Made by a program: the position numbers and the translations under genes. From Bacteroidota bacterium (GTDB lineage Bacteria > Bacteroidota > Bacteroidia > UKL13-3), in the NCBI GenBank assembly GCA_027482225.1, contig JAIXWD010000017.1, positions 62,001 through 126,000 on the forward strand: a stretch of DNA of 64,000 nucleotides, written 5' to 3'. The notes beneath the pieces were generated by a model, which saw only the letters and a program-made list of their open reading frames with translations, did not search any database and was not told the DNA's origin. Of this stretch, positions 36,997 to 46,569 are shown in pieces. How positions within the stretch are numbered: the stretch's first letter is position 1; each line of letters starts with the position of its first letter.

Positions 36997-37938
36997 ATGA
37001 ATAATAATATTGGTATTGCTGTCCATGGCGGTGCTGGCACCATTTTGCGTAGTTTAATGACGCCTGAAAAAGAGGCTTTGTACATAAAAGGTTTGCAAGA
37101 AGCCATTGATGCAGGACATAAAATTTTAATTTCAGGTGGTTCAAGTGTTGATGCTGTTGAAGCAGCCGTAATGGCTTTAGAAAATTTCCCATTGTTTAAT
37201 GCAGGTAAAGGAGCAGTTTTTACCAATAAAGGTACGCACGAAATGGATGCCAGTATTATGGATGGTAAAACGCTTGAGGCTGGAGCAGTTAGTGGTATAA
37301 GCAATGTGCAAAATCCAGTAGCTTTAGCTCGTTTAATTAAAGATAAAAGTGGGCATGTTTTTTTGTGTGGAAAAGAGGCTGAAGCATTTGCCAAAATGAT
37401 GCAATTACCCATACAGCCTGACGAGTACTTTTTTGAGGAAAGCAGATACAAACAATGGCAAGAAGTTAAGGATAAGGATGGTTATCAACTAGATCATACG
37501 GTAAATAGTGGCGAAGGCAAAAAGTTTGGAACTGTAGGAGCCGTAGCTCTTGATTTGCATGGAAATATTGCTGCTGCAACTTCAACTGGTGGGATGACTA
37601 ATAAACGTTTTGGTAGGGTAGGCGATAGCCCAATAATAGGTGCAGGTACATATGCAAATAACCATACTTGTGCTGTTAGTTGTACTGGGCATGGCGAGTA
37701 TTTTATACGTGCTGTTGTTGCTTATGATATTAGTTGTTTAATGGAATACAAAGGATACACACTTAAGCAAGCTTGCGATTATGTTGTAAAAGATAAATTA
37801 GTAAAACTTGGCGGTGAAGGTGGTTTGATAGCAATTGACAAATCAGGAAATATCGAGTTACCTTTTAATAGCGAAGGTATGTACAGGGGTTACAAAAAAG
37901 GAGATACATCGGCCGTTGTAAAAATTTACGAAGATTAA
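36997..37938 (+). CDS. isoaspartyl peptidase / L-asparaginase (Ntn-hydrolase family)
   Basis: 313 residues; a precursor that should self-cleave before the catalytic Thr179 in FGTVGAVALD. NIGIAVHGGAGTI at the N-terminus, SSVDAVEAAVMALEN, FNAGKGAVFTNKGTHEMDASIMDG, and after the cleavage site ATSTGGMTNKRFGRVGDSPIIGAGTYA are typical of the plant-type family (IaaA). These enzymes split beta-Asp dipeptides. Because cyanophycinase and cyanophycin synthetase genes follow, the likely substrate is beta-Asp-Arg from cyanophycin (inference). Confidence 0.93.
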   Translation: MNNNIGIAVHGGAGTILRSLMTPEKEALYIKGLQEAIDAGHKILISGGSSVDAVEAAVMALENFPLFNAGKGAVFTNKGTHEMDASIMDGKTLEAGAVSGISNVQNPVALARLIKDKSGHVFLCGKEAEAFAKMMQLPIQPDEYFFEESRYKQWQEVKDKDGYQLDHTVNSGEGKKFGTVGAVALDLHGNIAAATSTGGMTNKRFGRVGDSPIIGAGTYANNHTCAVSCTGHGEYFIRAVVAYDISCLMEYKGYTLKQACDYVVKDKLVKLGGEGGLIAIDKSGNIELPFNSEGMYRGYKKGDTSAVVKIYED

Positions 37939-37944
37939 AAGCAT

Positions 37945-37973
37945 AAAAAAGGAGTTGAATTTAACTCCTTTTT
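37945..37973. terminator. bidirectional terminator between isoaspartyl peptidase and cyanophycinase genes
   Basis: Stem AAGGAGTT / AACTCCTT with GAATTT loop, extended by A-run and T-run on either side. Suits both convergent genes. Confidence 0.75.
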
Positions 37974-37988
37974 AATTTAGATTTTTAT

Positions 37989-38858
37989 TTATGCCTTAGC
38001 TGTATCGTTAGCTATGAACTTTCTTTCTTTTAATAAATATCGGTTACCCCTAACCATAATACTTACACGTAAGTTATCTAATGCTATTGGTTCACCCATG
38101 CCAACTTCGGTAATGTTTGTGTGTCGTATGTCTCTTCCATCAACAATTACAACAGCACCGCTTCCTACAACTTCTAAGTTATTTCCACCAGTAACAATTA
38201 CCCCTGTGTCTTCACCCAAACCTATACCTGTACATTGCGGGTTACTCGCAACTGCTTGAGCCAATCGGTTAAAACGTCCGCGTTTATCAAAATGTGAGTC
38301 GATAATTACATTACCCATAAATGCCAAACCAGTAGTAATTTTAACCTCACCTTTTAAGTGAGCCAATTCGCTTTTGCCTTGATAAATCATGGTATTACTC
38401 ATGGCCATTGCCCCCGCGCTTGTTCCTGCAATCACAAAGCCTTCTTGGTTATAATATCTATCGTGTAGCACGTTGTATATTTCTGTACCACCAAAAATAG
38501 AGGTTAACCTAAGTTGGTCGCCACCAGTAAACATAATACCATCAGCATTTTTAACACGATTGATAAACCCTTCTTCAAAAACATCTTCGCGTTTTCCAAT
38601 GTCAATTACACCTATGTTTTTGCAGCCTATTTTACCAAATGCATCTAAATAATTTTCACCTACCTCAACTGGTATTGAAGAAGCAGTGGTAATAACTTCA
38701 ATGCGTTTCTCAACCCCACCAACTTCATCAATAAAGCGTTTTAATATGCCAAGTTCAAAGAAATTTAAGCGGTTACGCTGAATAAAACCCTGCTCTAAAT
38801 CAGTTCCTTTGTCTTCTGCCCCCCCCACCGAAATCAGCTTTCCTTTAGGTATTTCCAA
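37989..38858 (-). CDS. cphB: cyanophycinase
   Basis: Peptidase S51 family enzyme of 289 residues that cuts cyanophycin into beta-Asp-Arg dipeptides. PKGKLISVGGAEDKG begins the protein; MFTGGDQLRL near residue 109 and the nucleophile Ser147 in AGTSAGAMAMS are clear; DSHFDKRGRFNRL and GIGLGEDTGVIV follow. The start is TTG (38856-38858); there is no in-frame ATG before the conserved region. It is intracellular (no signal peptide). Divergent from cphA with 174 bp between. Confidence 0.94.
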   Translation of the reverse strand: MEIPKGKLISVGGAEDKGTDLEQGFIQRNRLNFFELGILKRFIDEVGGVEKRIEVITTASSIPVEVGENYLDAFGKIGCKNIGVIDIGKREDVFEEGFINRVKNADGIMFTGGDQLRLTSIFGGTEIYNVLHDRYYNQEGFVIAGTSAGAMAMSNTMIYQGKSELAHLKGEVKITTGLAFMGNVIIDSHFDKRGRFNRLAQAVASNPQCTGIGLGEDTGVIVTGGNNLEVVGSGAVVIVDGRDIRHTNITEVGMGEPIALDNLRVSIMVRGNRYLLKERKFIANDTAKA

Positions 38859-39032
38859 AACAATGTTAATTTATATGTGAAGCAGCAAATATAAATGCAT
38901 GCCTTGGTTACACAATTTTATTTTCCCCCTAACTTACTTAATCCGCCTACAAAAACATACCGTTAGTTAATTCAAGTTTTTTATGTAAAATGCATGTAGT
39001 TAAAATCACCCCCAATTTTTATTCATTTTGCT

Positions 39033-41663
39033 ATGAAAATTTTAGACATCAAAGTAATGCGTGGTCCAAATTATTGGAGCGTTCGTAGGCATAAATTAAT
39101 TCAAATGCGTCTTGATTTAGAGGAGCTTGAGCAGTTTCCTACAAATAAAATTGAAGGATTTGGTGAGCGTTTGCAAAAGCTTTTTCCTACCATGCATTCA
39201 CATCGTTGTTCAATAGGCACACCTGGTGGTTTTTTTAAGCGGGTTGAAGAAGGAACATGGATGGGACATGTAATAGAACACATCGCGTTAGAGTTACAAA
39301 CACTTGCAGGTATGGCTTGTGGATTTGGCCGAACACGCAGTACGGGTAAAGAGGGTGTTTATAATGTGGTGTTTAGTTACATGGAGGAAAAAGCTGGAAT
39401 ATTCACTGCAAATGCATCAGTTCGTATTGCTGAAGCATTAATTGCTGGTAACGAATATCATTTGGCTGAAGATATCCAAAATTTAAGAGAAATACGTGAA
39501 GAAGAACGCCTCGGGCCAAGTACAGGTTGTATAGTTGATGAGGCTATAGCAAGAGGTATTCCCTATATCAGGTTAAACAGACACTCTCTAGTACAGCTGG
39601 GTTATGGTATGAATCAAAAAAGAATTAGAGCCACTATTGCCAGCACAACAAGTAGTATTGCTGTAGATATAGCCTGTGATAAAGAAGAAACGAAAAACTT
39701 ATTAGAAGCTGCAGAAATTCCTGTTCCTCGCGGTCGAATTGTATACAGCGAGGAAGGTTTGAAAGAGGCACTAGAGCGCATTAGTTACCCCATTGTAACC
39801 AAACCTGTTGATGGCAACCATGGTAAAGGTGCCACAACTAATATTAACAATTGGGAGGATGCTATACGTGGCTTAGAGGCTGCAAAGAAATACTCGCGAG
39901 GGGTAATTGTAGAAAAGTTTATTACAGGGCAAGACCATCGCGTGCTGGTTATTAATTACAAATTTGTTGCAGCTGCCATCAGAAAGCCTGCATCTGTAGT
40001 TGGTGATGGAATTAGTAATATTCAAGAATTAATTGATAAAACAAACGAAGATCCACGTAGAGGCTATGGTCACGAAAAAACTTTAACGCAAATTAAAGTT
40101 GACGATTTTACCCTAGATATGCTAGCCAAAACTAATCTTAACTTGGAAAGTATTTTACCTAATGGCAAAGAATTACTTTTAAAACCAACGGCAAATTTAA
40201 GTACTGGGGGAACCGCAATGGATGTAACCGATTTGGTGCACCCTGATAACATTTTTATGTGTGAACGTATTGCGCGCATTATAGGTTTAGATATTTGTGG
40301 TATTGATATCATGGCAGAAAACTTAACCGAACCAGTTAAAGATATTGGAGGCGCTATTTTAGAAGTAAATGCTGCTCCTGGCTTCCGCATGCATATTGAT
40401 CCAGCTGAGGGTATTCCACGAAACGTAGCCGAACCAGTAATTGATATGTTATACCCCAAAGGAAGTAGTGCACGTATTCCTATCATTGCTGTTACAGGTA
40501 CTAACGGAAAAACTACTACCACACGCTTAATGGCACATATGGTAAAAACCATGGGATATAAAGTTGGCTATACCACAACAGATGGTATCTATATTCAAAA
40601 TCAGTTAATGTTACGTGGAGATTGCACGGGTCCAGTAAGTGCAGAGTTTGTATTGAAAGATCCAGCAATTGATTTTGCAGTATTAGAAACTGCACGTGGC
40701 GGAATTCTTCGCGCAGGACTTGGTTTTCATAATTGCGATATTGCTATAGTAACTAATATTGCCGAAGACCATTTGGGCCTGCAAGATATTGATACCATTG
40801 AACAACTCACACGTGTTAAGGCTGTTGTGCCCGCTAGTGTTTTACCCGAGGGTTATGCCATCTTAAATGCAGATAATAAATATGCTGTAAGTATGGCTAA
40901 AGAGTGTGTATGTAAAATTGCATACTTTAGCATGGACGAAAATAATTCTATAATCAAAGAACACATTAACAAAGGTGGGTTAGCTGCGGTATACGAAAAC
41001 GGATATGTTACCATTTGTAAGGGTACTTGGAAAATTAGAATTGAAAAGGCGGTGAATATTCCGCTTACGTTTGGCGGACGTGCAACTTATAATATAGCCA
41101 ATGTATTGCCAACATTATTGGCTGGGTTTATTCGTAACTTTAAAATTGAAGATATACGTGTGGCTCTTCAAACCTTTATTCCTGGTCCTGCGCAAACACC
41201 TGGCCGTATGAATATTTTCCGTTTTAAAAACTTTGAGTTGATGGTGGATTATGCACACAATACATCGGGTTTTGAAGCCATTGGTGAAATGCTTAGTAAA
41301 ATAGATGCTAACCATGTGGGTGTAATTGCTGGGGTAGGCGATAGAAGAGACGAAGATACCATTGGGCTTGGTAGACAGGCAGCTAAAATGTTTGATGAAA
41401 TTGTAATTAGGCAAGATAAAAACTTACGTGGTCGGACCGAAGATGAAATTATTGAATTGATAAAACGTGGTATCAAAGAGGTTGATCCTAATAAAAAAGT
41501 GACTTCGTTTAAACGTGAATCTGATGCGATTGACTTTGCCATAAAAAATGCCCGCAAAGGAACTTTTTTAACTATTTGTAGTGATGTAGTACCTGCTGCA
41601 TTAGACCTAATTTTAGCGTTAAAAGAAGCTGAAGATAAAGGAGAAGTCGAGTTGGGTAAATAG
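39033..41663 (+). CDS. cphA: cyanophycin synthetase
   Basis: Polymerises Asp and Arg into cyanophycin using ATP; 876 residues, the usual length. N-terminal domain with IKVMRGPNYWSVRRHKLI; ATP-grasp domain (about 220-480) with YPIVTKPVDGNHGKGATT and EVNAAPGF; Mur-ligase-like domain with P-loop GTNGKTTTTR starting at residue 489, ETARGGILRAGLGF, VTNIAEDHLG and DYAHNTSGFEAI. Both active sites appear intact. With cphB and the isoaspartyl peptidase it completes a nitrogen-storage cycle. Confidence 0.96.
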   Translation: MKILDIKVMRGPNYWSVRRHKLIQMRLDLEELEQFPTNKIEGFGERLQKLFPTMHSHRCSIGTPGGFFKRVEEGTWMGHVIEHIALELQTLAGMACGFGRTRSTGKEGVYNVVFSYMEEKAGIFTANASVRIAEALIAGNEYHLAEDIQNLREIREEERLGPSTGCIVDEAIARGIPYIRLNRHSLVQLGYGMNQKRIRATIASTTSSIAVDIACDKEETKNLLEAAEIPVPRGRIVYSEEGLKEALERISYPIVTKPVDGNHGKGATTNINNWEDAIRGLEAAKKYSRGVIVEKFITGQDHRVLVINYKFVAAAIRKPASVVGDGISNIQELIDKTNEDPRRGYGHEKTLTQIKVDDFTLDMLAKTNLNLESILPNGKELLLKPTANLSTGGTAMDVTDLVHPDNIFMCERIARIIGLDICGIDIMAENLTEPVKDIGGAILEVNAAPGFRMHIDPAEGIPRNVAEPVIDMLYPKGSSARIPIIAVTGTNGKTTTTRLMAHMVKTMGYKVGYTTTDGIYIQNQLMLRGDCTGPVSAEFVLKDPAIDFAVLETARGGILRAGLGFHNCDIAIVTNIAEDHLGLQDIDTIEQLTRVKAVVPASVLPEGYAILNADNKYAVSMAKECVCKIAYFSMDENNSIIKEHINKGGLAAVYENGYVTICKGTWKIRIEKAVNIPLTFGGRATYNIANVLPTLLAGFIRNFKIEDIRVALQTFIPGPAQTPGRMNIFRFKNFELMVDYAHNTSGFEAIGEMLSKIDANHVGVIAGVGDRRDEDTIGLGRQAAKMFDEIVIRQDKNLRGRTEDEIIELIKRGIKEVDPNKKVTSFKRESDAIDFAIKNARKGTFLTICSDVVPAALDLILALKEAEDKGEVELGK

Positions 41664-42018
41664 CTTAAAGTTAAACAACAACCTATGTATAGTTAACAAT
41701 TTTAATATGATTTTAATTTTAAAAGTATGCCCAAATCATAATAAACTGAGCTTATATAAAATTTTTAATTAAAAAGTTTTTTAGTCTAAAACACCAACTA
41801 TATAAATATATATTAATAAACAACGGAATTTTGGAAAGTTGAAGAAACTTTAAATGTTGCATCAAAACATGATAAATATATAATTCAGAAATGGAAAGAG
41901 CTTAATAAGTAATAGGATAAATTAAAGAAGTTTTATTTTGCTTTTTTCTGTTTATTAGTAAAGTAAACTTATTATATTAGTGATGAAGTTTAAAACTATA
42001 TGGTAACTATTATAGTAA
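41664..42018. other. AT-rich intergenic region after cphA
   Basis: 355 bp, very AT-rich. No intact gene or terminator recognised. A 30-codon open fragment without start (41820-41912, including WKVEETLNVASKH) could be the end of a decayed gene, but this is weak. Confidence 0.4.
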
Positions 42019-42585
42019 CTAATATAAGCGTTTGCTAATTATATCTAAAACGTGGTTATATAATTGTGCTGGAGTAAATTTACGCCAATTCACCGCATCC
42101 AAATCTCCACCAAAATTTAGGTAGTAATCAATATTATTTCTTCTAAATTCGTCTAATACATGATCTTGAAAGTTAAGTGCCACTAACCAACCATCTTCAA
42201 TATCTTGAAACCACTCTTCATAATAACAATCATCGCTAACATGAAAGTTTAATACGTTTTCGCCTATTAAGATAAACTTATTTATACCTTCTGCTATTAG
42301 TATTTCAGCTACTTCACGCTTTAAAAGCATCACATCATTATTAATGGCATCGTTCCATTCGCCTATTAATTCAATAATGGCATAACCTTCACAGTATTCT
42401 GTAAATAATAGTTTTACATATAAGGTATTCGATCCAAAATCATCCCATTGAGGATGTATCAGGTAATTGTATATCTGATTGGTGAACTCAAACTCGCTGT
42501 ACTCACGCTCAAAAAAAGGCGACTTGCTGTCGTGTTCAGCTTGGTAGAAGTCTCTCCACCTATAATGAGGTTCTATATCCTGCAT
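42019..42585 (-). CDS. conserved hypothetical protein
   Basis: 188-residue acidic soluble protein, rich in Tyr, Trp, Asp and Glu, with no signal peptide or membrane helix. It begins MQDIEPHYRWRDFYQAEHD and contains YCEGYAIIELIGEWNDAINNDVMLLKREV and FGGDLDAVNWRKFTPAQLYNHVLD segments that look conserved. I recall similar proteins of unknown function in Bacteroidota but cannot name a family. It is divergent from metK. Confidence 0.7.
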   Translation of the reverse strand: MQDIEPHYRWRDFYQAEHDSKSPFFEREYSEFEFTNQIYNYLIHPQWDDFGSNTLYVKLLFTEYCEGYAIIELIGEWNDAINNDVMLLKREVAEILIAEGINKFILIGENVLNFHVSDDCYYEEWFQDIEDGWLVALNFQDHVLDEFRRNNIDYYLNFGGDLDAVNWRKFTPAQLYNHVLDIISKRLY

Positions 42586-42657
42586 GGTGCAAATTTAATG
42601 CTTCAATTGCTTATTTTGGAAGGCTTTTGAGGAATCTTTAAATTTAACAATCAAGGC

Positions 42658-42687
42658 TTTGTAACTTCATATAAAAATGTATTTTTG
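42658..42687 (+). promoter_or_regulatory. promoter of metK
   Basis: TTTG at 42658-42661, 18-nt spacer and TATTTTTG at 42680-42687 match the Bacteroidota consensus at both elements. The metK ATG lies 35 bp downstream. No SAM riboswitch is present in the leader. Confidence 0.7.
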
Positions 42688-42722
42688 CCCACCTAAGTTT
42701 AACATAACACTATTAAATTAAC

Positions 42723-43976
42723 ATGGCATATTTATTCACTTCAGAATCGGTTAGCGAAGGCCACCCGGACAAAGTAGCCGATCAAATTTCGGATGCTTTA
42801 ATTGACAACTTTTTAGCTTTTGATCCAGAATCAAAAGTGGCTTGCGAAACTTTAGTAACTACCGGACAAGTTATTTTGGCTGGTGAGGTTAAGTCTAAAG
42901 CTTATCTTGATGTTCAAACCATTGCTCGTGATGTAATCAAGAAAATTGGTTATACTAAAAGTGAGTATATGTTTGAAGCAAATTCATGTGGTGTGCTGAG
43001 TGCTATTCACGAACAATCAGCAGATATTAATCAAGGTGTTGATCGCAAGAAAAAACAAGACCAAGGTGCAGGTGACCAAGGTATGATGTTTGGTTATGCT
43101 ACTGCAGAAACTGACGACTACATGCCATTGGCTTTAGATCTTGCTCATAAAGTATTAATTGAATTAGCTGCTTTACGCAGAGAAAATAAAGCAATTAAAT
43201 ATTTGCGTCCTGATGCAAAAAGTCAAGTAACCCTTGAGTACAATGATAAAAACCAACCAGTTCGTATTGACTCAATAGTGGTATCAACACAACATGATGA
43301 TTTCGATACAGAAGCCAAAATGTTAGCTAAAATTAAGAAAGATATCATTGAAATTTTGATTCCGCGTGTTAAGACTAAATATAAAAAATTCGCTAAGCTA
43401 TTTAACAACGATATTAAATACCATATTAACCCAACAGGTAAATTTGTTATTGGTGGTCCGCATGGCGATACCGGTTTAACAGGTCGTAAAATCATTGTTG
43501 ATACATACGGTGGTAAAGGTGCTCATGGTGGTGGTGCATTCTCTGGTAAAGATCCAAGTAAGGTAGATAGAAGTGCTGCGTATGCTACACGTCATATTGC
43601 TAAAAACTTAGTAGCTGCAGGATTGTGCTCTGAGGTTTTAGTGCAAGTTTCATATGCAATTGGTGTTAAAGATCCAATGGGCATATACATCAATACTTAT
43701 GGCACATCAAAAGTTAAATTAACTGATGGTGAAATTGCTAAAAAAGTAGAAAAAATATTTGATATGACTCCTTACGGAATTGAAACTCGTTTGAAATTAC
43801 GTAATCCTATTTACAGTGAAACTGCTGCATATGGTCACATGGGTCGTAAAAACGAAATAGTAACCAAAACATATGTTTCTCCTGATGGCAAAAAAATAAC
43901 CAAAAAGGTTGAACTATTTACTTGGGAGAAACTAGATTACATAGATAAAGTGAAAAAAGCTTTTGGTCTAAAGTAA
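42723..43976 (+). CDS. metK: S-adenosylmethionine synthetase
   Basis: Makes SAM from methionine and ATP. The 417-residue protein has [21 protein letters not shown] at the N-terminus, [12 protein letters not shown] near residue 118, the P-loop-like [21 protein letters not shown] near 243 and AYGHMGR near the end. Compared with E. coli MetK (384 residues) it has an insertion of charged residues around 150-220, common in Bacteroidota. It has its own promoter and terminator. Confidence 0.97.
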   Translation: MAYLFTSESVSEGHPDKVADQISDALIDNFLAFDPESKVACETLVTTGQVILAGEVKSKAYLDVQTIARDVIKKIGYTKSEYMFEANSCGVLSAIHEQSADINQGVDRKKKQDQGAGDQGMMFGYATAETDDYMPLALDLAHKVLIELAALRRENKAIKYLRPDAKSQVTLEYNDKNQPVRIDSIVVSTQHDDFDTEAKMLAKIKKDIIEILIPRVKTKYKKFAKLFNNDIKYHINPTGKFVIGGPHGDTGLTGRKIIVDTYGGKGAHGGGAFSGKDPSKVDRSAAYATRHIAKNLVAAGLCSEVLVQVSYAIGVKDPMGIYINTYGTSKVKLTDGEIAKKVEKIFDMTPYGIETRLKLRNPIYSETAAYGHMGRKNEIVTKTYVSPDGKKITKKVELFTWEKLDYIDKVKKAFGLK

Positions 43977-43995
43977 TCACTGATATCACATATTG

Positions 43996-44030
43996 AAAAG
44001 GGCAGAAAATCAATGATTTTCTGCCCTTTT
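43996..44030. terminator. bidirectional terminator between metK and the GIN-domain gene
   Basis: Perfect 16-bp stem AAAAGGGCAGAAAATC / GATTTTCTGCCCTTTT with a 3-nt loop. Flanking A and T runs serve both convergent genes. Confidence 0.85.
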
Positions 44031-44048
44031 AGTTTTCTTGATGTAATT

Positions 44049-45512
44049 TTAAAAACCAATAAACATAATTCCTGTAGCAAATGCTCTAACATCAGGAGCT
44101 TTGCTGTTGTTAAAATAAGGTGTTAACGCATAGTTGGCAAACAGCTTAACTTCTTTGTAACCAAGTCTAACGGTCCCGTCAACCCTAAAAGCATTTATGT
44201 TAAAATCGTCATTAAATGTAAACCTTTCATCAGAACCTCTCGCTGTTGTTTCGGTAACAACTTTGGCTGTTGCTGCATATCTTACAATTGCACCTACAGC
44301 AATGTGAAATCCACCGTTAGCATTTTTTTTACTGCCTGGTGCATACTTAATTAGTAAAGGGGCATTTATATCATAGGTGAAGAGCTTATTTTTAGTAAGG
44401 GCAACACCTGCATCCGTGCTTGTTAATATATCACTATTTGGTGTGATGTAAGAATTACCTTCAAAATGATAATTGCTAAATTGAGAACCTAAACCAGTTG
44501 TAAAGGCTAGTTTGTTTTTAATAATATGACCATCAAATTCAAATAAATTTATTCCATACAGCCACGAGCTACCTATTTTGGTATTTAAAAATTTATAGTC
44601 GTTACTATGTGTAAAGTTCATGCTTGATGTAGTTAGTGCATTTATCCCTGTTTCTAATCCTGCGTATACACGTTTCATGCGTCTACGTTTTTCAGATTCA
44701 TTAGTAGGTTTTTCTTTATCATCTTTATTATCATCAATAATAATAAACTTACGTTTACCAATTTTTAAACGAGTAGTATCTGCATAGGGTGTAATTTTGT
44801 CTGTTGGTATGTCAATATTTAAATCAGTAGTATACTCATCGGTATTGCTTTTTATTTTTCCTGCTCCGTCTATATTAAATATTTTATTTTTAGGCTCCCC
44901 ACGGTAAATTATCAAACTTGCACCGTCAGCCTTAGCATGCAACGATTCGCTTACATATATTTTTACATTACTACCTCCATCTGCTTCAATGTTCATATTT
45001 ATAACCGATAACTTACTTGCATTTAGTAATGCTGCGCCATCCGTTTCAAATACTGCATTAGTAGCTTTACCATCAACTATCAATTTTGTACCACCATCTA
45101 TATCTACTTTGATATTGTTACTAGATACTATTAAATGCGCCTCAGATGCACCATCCATAACAATGTTAAGATCTGAAGACTTCAACGTGTCTATGCTCTT
45201 TAAATTCGCCCCGCCATCTAACTTAATGTCGGTTATTGATTTTGCATATACCTTTATTTTACCTGCTGCATTAAAATTATCACCAATGATAAGTTCGTTG
45301 TTTACTACTTTTAATGTACTAATAAGTTTTTCGGCATTATTTTCAATGTATACTGAATACCTATCGGCAATTACCAATTCAACATTTGCAACTGCACTTA
45401 AATTTATCTTGGTAAATTCATTAATGGGAATGCTGTTTTGTGCTTTTATGGGCTTTAAATAAATAAGCGGAGCGCCTATTAAAACAAGAGTTTTTAGTAA
45501 TTTAATTTTCAT
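44049..45512 (-). CDS. GIN-domain (DUF2807) and beta-barrel outer-membrane protein
   Basis: 487 residues. A signal peptide (MKIKLLKTLVLIGAPLIYLKPIKAQ) is followed by a GIN/DUF2807 domain (about 30-225), seen as short beta-helix repeats: LDGGANLKSI, MDGASEAHLI, IDGGTKLIVDG, ADGGSNVKIYV, ADGASLIIY, IDGAGKI. After a charged linker (about 255-275) the C-terminal part looks like an outer-membrane barrel of PorT type. It is the third gene of an ECF sigma operon. Probably a surface-exposed protein; ligand unknown. Confidence 0.8.
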   Translation of the reverse strand: MKIKLLKTLVLIGAPLIYLKPIKAQNSIPINEFTKINLSAVANVELVIADRYSVYIENNAEKLISTLKVVNNELIIGDNFNAAGKIKVYAKSITDIKLDGGANLKSIDTLKSSDLNIVMDGASEAHLIVSSNNIKVDIDGGTKLIVDGKATNAVFETDGAALLNASKLSVINMNIEADGGSNVKIYVSESLHAKADGASLIIYRGEPKNKIFNIDGAGKIKSNTDEYTTDLNIDIPTDKITPYADTTRLKIGKRKFIIIDDNKDDKEKPTNESEKRRRMKRVYAGLETGINALTTSSMNFTHSNDYKFLNTKIGSSWLYGINLFEFDGHIIKNKLAFTTGLGSQFSNYHFEGNSYITPNSDILTSTDAGVALTKNKLFTYDINAPLLIKYAPGSKKNANGGFHIAVGAIVRYAATAKVVTETTARGSDERFTFNDDFNINAFRVDGTVRLGYKEVKLFANYALTPYFNNSKAPDVRAFATGIMFIGF

Positions 45513-45567
45513 AATTTATTGCTTTTATAGTAATACGATTTACTGCTTATATAGTTACACTATACCT

Positions 45568-46569
45568 TTATTTTTTAGACCAAAAAAAATCTAGTGCAGC
45601 TAACTCAAAATGATTGATACGTCCAGATGTTGTATCGTTGTCAATTTTTAAATCGACACCAGTTGTTTTATTTATAAGCCCCACTATTGTTATTTGCCTA
45701 TTGGTATCTGATTCGCCAAGTAATTTATTGGTGTTTTGCCTTACTTTTCTCGCCAATAAACTTTTAATGTCTTCAAATTGATCTTGCTCCACTAATTCTT
45801 TCTGTTTAACATTATTTAAAATAATAGCGTTTAGTGGTTGGTAAGTATTAGCATTAAAATGTATGTTAATCAAATGCGGTTTAATGGTGGGTACCTTTTC
45901 TGCATTTACAATAACCGAATTAATTATTACCTCTTTATTTTTTACTAAATATGTTTTTGTGTTATCAATTTCTTTGGTTCTAATTTCTTTTGTTTGGTTT
46001 GATTTCAACTTCGTTTGTTCAAAAGCCTTTAGTGTTTTGGTTTTTTTATTACTGTTTTGATTATTATATACAATGGGTTGATGTTGTTGAGTGTTTTTAT
46101 AATAAATAACACCAATAACACTTAAAAATACTATTACAGAAGCTATTCGTAACATTGGAGTAAACCAAAAGATGGATAAGATTTGTTTTTTTAGTTCAGT
46201 TTTATTGGGATATATAAGACTATAATCTGGTTGTTGTATAGTTAGTGTAAATAATTTTTGCTCACTTATAAGGTTGGGATTTTGCTTAATAGCAGCTTGG
46301 AGTTCTGTTGTCTCTATGTATGATAAATCAGATTCAATCTCTTTAACTAGTAAGTGTACGTTTCTGTCTTGAACTGATTTTAAAAGGATGCTGCTATTGA
46401 ATTGTGCCTCTGTTTTAGGTAAAAAGACATTATTCATATTGATAAATTCTGCTTTTATATCCGCATGTTGATCCAAAAACAATAATACCTCAGTCACCTC
46501 ATACGGATGTAAAGTTCCGTCAAGATAATCTATTAAGTATGTCTCGTAATTATTTCTATTTATGCTCAT
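45568..46569 (-). CDS. putative anti-sigma factor (single-pass membrane protein)
   Basis: 333 residues. A cytoplasmic N-terminal part (about 1-135) starts INRNNYETYLIDYLDGTLHPYEVTEVLLFLDQH, which resembles zinc-less anti-sigma domains of Bacteroidota. One transmembrane helix (about 139-157, ASVIVFLSVIGVIYY) precedes a periplasmic Asn/Lys-rich part. It overlaps the ECF sigma gene by 4 bp (ATGA), a strong sign of coupling. Anti-sigma function is inferred from position and topology. Confidence 0.65.
   Translation of the reverse strand: MSINRNNYETYLIDYLDGTLHPYEVTEVLLFLDQHADIKAEFINMNNVFLPKTEAQFNSSILLKSVQDRNVHLLVKEIESDLSYIETTELQAAIKQNPNLISEQKLFTLTIQQPDYSLIYPNKTELKKQILSIFWFTPMLRIASVIVFLSVIGVIYYKNTQQHQPIVYNNQNSNKKTKTLKAFEQTKLKSNQTKEIRTKEIDNTKTYLVKNKEVIINSVIVNAEKVPTIKPHLINIHFNANTYQPLNAIILNNVKQKELVEQDQFEDIKSLLARKVRQNTNKLLGESDTNRQITIVGLINKTTGVDLKIDNDTTSGRINHFELAALDFFWSKK

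Noticed and set aside
36984..37451. 155-codon open frame antisense to the isoaspartyl peptidase gene
   Set aside because: Overlaps a gene with intact catalytic residues; composition typical of an antisense frame.
40070..40552. 160-codon open frame antisense to cphA
   Set aside because: It lies wholly within the well-conserved cphA coding sequence on the other strand and shows no family motif.
42586..42722. SAM riboswitch upstream of metK
   Set aside because: The leader after the predicted promoter is only about 30 nt and has no SAM-I, SAM-II or SAM/SAH-like conserved core.
44989..45462. 157-codon open frame antisense to the GIN-domain gene
   Set aside because: Hydrophobic product caused by the repetitive GIN beta-helix codons read backwards.
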